A stretch of 8,605 bases of DNA from a bacterium. Its GTDB lineage: Bacteria; Chloroflexota; Dormibacteria; UBA8260; Bog-877. The DNA lies in contig JAJYWT010000140.1 in NCBI GenBank assembly GCA_021791345.1, positions 1 to 8,605 on the forward strand, read 5' to 3'. The first letter of the stretch is position 1. Every line of letters begins with the position of its first letter. Shown here in pieces: positions 5,459-8,605 of the stretch. Position numbers and translations under genes: made by a program. Below the pieces are notes generated by a model. The model was given only the letters and a program-made list of their open reading frames with translations. It was not told where the DNA came from and did no database searches.

Positions 5459-6718
5459 TCAGCCGTACGGGAGGGGGTAGGCCTCGCACAGCGCCCGCGC
5501 CCTCCTGCTCACCTCGGCGAACACCTGGTCATCGTCCAGGTTGTGGATCAGGAGGGCCACCAGCCGCGCGATCTCGTCCATCTCCGAAAGCCCCATCCCC
5601 CTGGTCGTCACCGCCGGGGTGCCCAGCCGGATCCCGCTGGGGTTGAACTTGCTGGCGGTGTCGAACGGGATGGAGTTGCGGTTGACGGTGATCCCGGCCC
5701 GGTCGAACGCCTCCTGGACCCTGCGGCCGGTGAGCCCCAGCGGGCGCAGATCGATGAGCATGAGGTGGTTGTCGGTGCCGCCGCTCACCAGTCTGAGGTC
5801 CTCGGCCATCAGCCCCTCCGCGAGCCGGGCGGCGTTGGCCACCACCCGCTGGGCGTAGTCGGCCATCTCCGGCTCCCCCCAGGCCTTCAGGGCAACTGCC
5901 TTGCCCGCGATGGCGTGGAGCAGAGGCCCGCCCTGGGCGCCGGGGAAGACCGCCTTGTCGATGTCGCGGGCGCGCTCCTCGCGGCAGAGCACCATGCCGC
6001 CCCAGGGGCCGCGCAGGGTCTTGTGGGTGGTGAAGGTGACGACGTCGGCGAAGGGAACCGGACTGGGGTGGACGCCGCCGGCCACCAGCCCGGCGAAGTG
6101 GGCCATGTCGACCAGAAGGCTCGCCCCGACCTCGTGGGCGATGTCGGCCAGCGCGGCGAAGTCGAACACCCTCGGGTAGGCGCTGGCCCCTGCCACCAAC
6201 ATCGTGGGGCGCACCTCGCGGGCTCGCTGGCGCACCAGTTCGTAGTCCAGCTGCTCGGTCTCGGGGCTTACCCCGTAGAACTCCGCATGGTAGAAGATGC
6301 CACTGAAGCTGACGGGAGAGCCGTGGGTGAGATGGCCGCCGTGGCTCAGGTCCATCCCCAAGATGGTGTCGCCGGGCCGGCATAGCGCCATGTAGGCGGC
6401 CAGATTGGCGGAGCTGCCGCAGTGGGGCTGGACATTGGCGTGCTCGGCGCCGAAGAGCTTCTCGGCACGCTCCTGACATAGGCGTTCCACCTGGTCCACG
6501 AACTCGCAGCCCCCGTAGTAGCGCTTGCCCGGGGTCCCCTCGGCGTACTTGTTGGTGAGCCAGGAGCCGACCGCGGCCAGCACGGCCGGGCTGGCGATGT
6601 TCTCCGAGGGGATGAGCTCCAGCGTGTGCTCCTGCCGCTCGAGCTCGTGGCCCATGATCTCCGCCAGCTCGGGGTCAGCGGAGGCGATCGCATCGAGCCG
6701 GTCCTTGGCCATCCCCAA
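5459..6718 (-). CDS. glyA: Serine hydroxymethyltransferase
   Basis: This PLP enzyme interconverts serine and glycine, loading tetrahydrofolate with a one-carbon unit (5,10-methylene-THF) in the cytoplasm. The 419-residue product matches the family length. It shows HTLELIPSENIASPAVLAA (31-49), NKYAEGTPGKRYYGGCEFVD (56-75), MDLSHGGHLTHGSPV (122-136, His127 stacks on PLP), LLVDMAHFAGLVAGG (201-215, Asp204 and His207), the Schiff-base lysine Lys233 in TFTTHKTLRGPWGG (228-241), VSGGTDNHLMLID (311-323) and SGIRLGTPAVTTRG (361-374, Arg364 binds the substrate carboxylate). There are two departures from common sequence: GPWGG instead of GPRGG after the lysine, and PHCGSSAN (98-105) instead of PHSGSQAN at the phosphate-binding loop. 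The start is TTG at 6718, six bases after GGAGGG; ATG at 6712 is an alternative, two codons shorter. A 28-base gap to tsaC and 15 bases to the WecA-like gene suggest one operon. Confidence 0.95.
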   Translation of the reverse strand: MGMAKDRLDAIASADPELAEIMGHELERQEHTLELIPSENIASPAVLAAVGSWLTNKYAEGTPGKRYYGGCEFVDQVERLCQERAEKLFGAEHANVQPHCGSSANLAAYMALCRPGDTILGMDLSHGGHLTHGSPVSFSGIFYHAEFYGVSPETEQLDYELVRQRAREVRPTMLVAGASAYPRVFDFAALADIAHEVGASLLVDMAHFAGLVAGGVHPSPVPFADVVTFTTHKTLRGPWGGMVLCREERARDIDKAVFPGAQGGPLLHAIAGKAVALKAWGEPEMADYAQRVVANAARLAEGLMAEDLRLVSGGTDNHLMLIDLRPLGLTGRRVQEAFDRAGITVNRNSIPFDTASKFNPSGIRLGTPAVTTRGMGLSEMDEIARLVALLIHNLDDDQVFAEVSRRARALCEAYPLPYG

Positions 6719-6724
6719 CTCAGT

Positions 6725-6730
6725 CCCTCC
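6725..6730 (-). promoter_or_regulatory. Ribosome-binding site of glyA
   Basis: GGAGGG (6730-6725 on the minus strand) lies six bases before TTG at 6718 and twelve before ATG at 6712. The spacing favours TTG as the start codon, although the ATG cannot be excluded. Confidence 0.55.
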
Positions 6731-6746
6731 GATCCGCCGGTACGCC

Positions 6747-7355
6747 TTAGGAAAGCCCCAGCTCCCTGCGGCTGAGCCGCCCCTCCCGAATCAGGCGGGG
6801 TGGCTCCGAGCCGAGGTCGAGTATAGAGGAGGGTTCACCCGGGACCCGATCCCCGGCCCGCTCCTGGACGGCTCCCGCCAGGCCGACCAGCCGCTCGAGC
6901 GCCTCCCGCGCCCCGAGCACCGGCGCCTCGCCGTGGGCGTTGGCGCTGGTGGTGGCCAGCGGCCCCGAACGACGCAGCAATTCCAGCGCCACCTGATGAC
7001 GGGGGATGCGCACCCCCACGGTCTCACCCCCACCAAGGGCTGAACCGGCGGGATGCGCCGGCAGGATCAGGGTGAGCGGCCCCGGCCAGTGGCGGGCGGC
7101 GAGCTCCTTTCCCGCCGGGGGGAGCACCGCGTACGCAGAGAGCTCCGCGAGGTCGGAGACCATGAGGATCAGCGGCTGGGTTGTCGGCCTCCCCTTGATC
7201 CGTGAGATTTGCGCGACCGACTCCGGAAGATCGGCGCGGCAGGCGAGCCCGTAGACGGTGTCGGTGGGGAACCCGATCACCCCGCCCTTGGCCAGCACGT
7301 CCACGGCGGCTCGTAGCCCGCCTTCGTCACTGGGGAATATCGGAGCTGCGTTCAT
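6747..7355 (-). CDS. tsaC: L-threonylcarbamoyladenylate synthase (short TsaC/YrdC form)
   Basis: TsaC makes threonylcarbamoyl-AMP from threonine, bicarbonate and ATP, the first step toward the t6A37 modification of tRNAs that read ANN codons. The 202 residues cover only the YrdC domain, without the extra C-terminal Sua5 domain. Motifs seen: GGVIGFPTDTVYGLAC (24-39), the nucleotide-binding basic motif KGRP (54-57) followed by QPLILMV (60-66), HWPGPLTLIL (89-98), VGVRIPRH (113-120), TTSANAHGEAP (135-145), PSSILDL (175-181) and IREG (189-192). The ATG at 7355 overlaps the prmC stop by four bases (ATGA), with GGAGG ten bases upstream. prmC-tsaC adjacency is common across actinobacteria and firmicutes and couples two translation-fidelity genes. 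Confidence 0.94.
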   Translation of the reverse strand: MNAAPIFPSDEGGLRAAVDVLAKGGVIGFPTDTVYGLACRADLPESVAQISRIKGRPTTQPLILMVSDLAELSAYAVLPPAGKELAARHWPGPLTLILPAHPAGSALGGGETVGVRIPRHQVALELLRRSGPLATTSANAHGEAPVLGAREALERLVGLAGAVQERAGDRVPGEPSSILDLGSEPPRLIREGRLSRRELGLS

Positions 7356-8347
7356 GGCACCCGGACCTCCAACATCCTTTCTCTCCCACTCAGGTCCACA
7401 TGGAGATGTGTCTGGGCTCCCGGCCAGACCTCCTCCACGAGCTCCGCCACCTGGCCAAGCCGCCTCGGGTCGCCCTCCAGCAGGACCACCGATCCTGATC
7501 GCACCACCTGGCTAACGCTCGGCAGCAGTTCACGATAGCTGTGGAGCCCATCCGGTCCGCCGTCCAGGGATGTCCGGGGCTCGAAGTCCCGGACATCCCG
7601 GTCCAGCTGCTCCCACTCGGCGGTGGCGACATAGGGCGGGTTGCTCAGCACCAGGTCGTACGGCCCTCGTTCGCGGACGGGGTCTGCCCAGCTCCCGCAG
7701 AACACCTCGACGCGATCCCCGACCCCCAGGGCCGCGCGGTTTCGGGTGGCCACCTCCAGCGCCTCGGGGCTCACATCCACCAGATCGATCCGCGAGATGG
7801 GAGACATCCGGGCGACCGTCAGCCCCAAGCACCCGCTGCCACATCCGAGGTCGAGCACGCGGACGTCACGGTCCGCGATCAAGGAGGCGGCGCGCTCGAC
7901 CAACAGCTCCGACTCCGGCCTCGGGATCAGGACCTGCTGCGAGACCGCAAAGCTCAGGCTGTGAAACTCCTTGGTTCCGATGAGGTAGGCGACCGGGCAT
8001 CCCCCCGCCCGCCGACGCAGGAGGTCGCGGATCGGCCGCAGCTCCGACTCCAGCAGTGGCCGATCGAACTGCAGGTACAAGTCGATCCGGGAGATGCCCA
8101 GGACATGAGCCAGAATGAGCTCCGCATCCAGCCGTGGGCTGGCGATCCCGGCGCGGGCCAGATGTTCGGTGCTGAGTCGCAGGATGTCGACGAGGGTCGG
8201 TCCTAAGTGGGCACGGTCGCTTTGTCCCACCCCGGGCAGCGGCACGGTTCGGTCCAGAGGCTCCGCCCCGGCCCGCCGCCCCGGCTCGGGTCTGGTGCCC
8301 CCGGCCTCCGTGCCCGCCCGTGTTCGTTCGCCGCCAGTTGCCGTCAT
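7352..8347 (-). CDS. prmC: Peptide chain release factor N5-glutamine methyltransferase
   Basis: PrmC (HemK) uses S-adenosylmethionine to methylate the glutamine of the GGQ motif in release factors RF1/RF2, which speeds peptide release. The N-terminal substrate-binding helical part runs from TLVDILRLSTEHLARAG (51-67) through PRLDAELILAHVLG (71-84) to PVAYLIGTKEF (118-128). IPRPESELLVE follows (141-151). The Rossmann methyltransferase domain has VLDLGCGSGCLGL (164-176, SAM motif I), the active-site SNPPYV (235-240) and EPRTSLDGGPDGL (256-268). From ATG at 8347 the product is 331 residues, about 45-50 longer than usual; the first ~48 residues are Gly/Arg/Pro-rich and look disordered. GTG at 8230 would give 292 residues, nearer the family norm, and TTG at 8425 would give 357. 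No start has a good Shine-Dalgarno, so the N-terminus is uncertain. prfA, the usual upstream neighbour, is not seen here. Confidence 0.9.
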   Translation of the reverse strand: MTATGGERTRAGTEAGGTRPEPGRRAGAEPLDRTVPLPGVGQSDRAHLGPTLVDILRLSTEHLARAGIASPRLDAELILAHVLGISRIDLYLQFDRPLLESELRPIRDLLRRRAGGCPVAYLIGTKEFHSLSFAVSQQVLIPRPESELLVERAASLIADRDVRVLDLGCGSGCLGLTVARMSPISRIDLVDVSPEALEVATRNRAALGVGDRVEVFCGSWADPVRERGPYDLVLSNPPYVATAEWEQLDRDVRDFEPRTSLDGGPDGLHSYRELLPSVSQVVRSGSVVLLEGDPRRLGQVAELVEEVWPGAQTHLHVDLSGRERMLEVRVP

Positions 8348-8357
8348 CCCGTGGCTC

Positions 8358-8363
8358 AGCCTA
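8358..8363 (-). promoter_or_regulatory. Possible -10 box before prmC
   Basis: TAGGCT (8363-8358 on the minus strand) fits TANNNT and ends ten bases before ATG at 8347, which would give a leader of only a few bases, like the promoters at 599-607 and 1102-1107. There is no -35 match, and the true start of prmC is uncertain, so this is tentative. Confidence 0.25.
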
Positions 8364-8544
8364 ACGCTGCCCAGGGAGACCACCGTCCCAGCAGCGCTCC
8401 CGCGGTCGAATGTTCGATAGACCAACCTGAGCCGCGTGCGCGGAAGAGCAGTTCACTCTCCATCGCCGGGTATGGCGCTCAGATCCAAGCTCCCGCAAGT
8501 AGCGGATAGGCGAGCGCAGGTGGGATGGGGACCCAAGACGCGTG

Positions 8545-8580
8545 GCCCACCCCGCCTCCATCTGCAGGCGAGAAGTGGGC
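8545..8580. repeat. Two-part stem-loop upstream of prmC
   Basis: GCCCAC (8545-8550) pairs with GTGGGC (8575-8580), and inside it CGCCT (8553-8557) pairs with AGGCG (8566-8570), leaving an eight-base loop and small internal bulges. It lies in the non-coding stretch 8348-8605, where all frames read as low-complexity or unrecognisable peptide and no 3' end of prfA or rpmE is visible. It has no T-run, so it is not a classic terminator; it may belong to a leader or small RNA. Confidence 0.4.
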
Positions 8581-8605
8581 AGCACCAGAAGCAGTGCAGT
8601 GGCAA

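Noticed and set aside
3057..5489. Very long minus-strand frame (about 810 codons) covering murA and the whole WecA-like gene in a different frame
   Set aside because: Only the murA part has protein-like sequence. The upstream part is Gly/Pro/Arg low-complexity and lies over a clear membrane enzyme in another frame; such open shadow frames are usual in GC-rich DNA.
8406..8417. TCGAA-TG-TTCGA palindrome upstream of prmC, resembling an actinobacterial SOS (LexA) box
   Set aside because: The mycobacterial LexA site needs TCGAAC-N4-GTTCGA; here the half-sites are too close together, and prmC is not a known SOS gene.
8361..8585. 74-residue minus-strand frame upstream of and overlapping prmC
   Set aside because: No homology seen, overlaps the prmC N-terminal region in another frame, and does not resemble the end of prfA or rpmE.

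Overview
The window is very GC-rich (roughly 70% by eye) bacterial chromosomal DNA with tightly packed, mostly overlapping genes. The gene order prmC - tsaC - (glyA) - wecA-like - ... - atpI resembles the well-known actinobacterial order (in Mycobacterium tuberculosis: prfA-prmC-sua5-rfe-atpI-like-atpB). TTG start codons are frequent, and -10 boxes lie almost on top of some start codons (leaderless-type promoters). Together these suggest an actinobacterium or a related deep high-GC lineage such as Chloroflexota/Dormibacterota. The phylum cannot be settled from this window. I see no mobile element, CRISPR array, tRNA or rRNA.

Layout from the right end, reading along the minus strand. Positions 8348-8605 hold no recognised gene and contain one good stem-loop. 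Then comes a compact minus-strand cluster: prmC (release-factor methyltransferase), tsaC (threonylcarbamoyl-AMP synthase), glyA (serine hydroxymethyltransferase), a WecA/TagO-type polyprenyl-phosphate sugar-phosphate transferase, murA (first committed step of peptidoglycan synthesis), and a divergent, shortened MreB-like protein. Junctions are 4-base ATGA overlaps or gaps of 28 bases or fewer, so this reads as one operon.

A plus-strand GT4 glycosyltransferase (1114-2232) faces this cluster; its 3' end overlaps the end of the MreB-like gene by 13 bases. About 0.5 kb of palindrome-rich DNA with no recognised gene (about 608-1101) separates it from the divergent minus-strand start of the ATP synthase operon: atpZ-like (353-589) and an atpI-like gene (from 353, running off the left edge).

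The cluster joins translation quality (PrmC, TsaC), one-carbon/serine supply (GlyA) and cell-envelope building (WecA-like, MurA, MreB-like, GT4), next to ATP synthase assembly. The points most worth a second look are: the MreB-like protein, which has lost the actin-fold nucleotide-binding signatures and about 60 residues of one subdomain; its position in the same reading frame as murA, one sense codon after the murA stop; the Cys-to-Asp change in the MurA active-site loop, a known cause of intrinsic fosfomycin insensitivity; and the leaderless-type promoters at the divergent atpZ/GT4 region.
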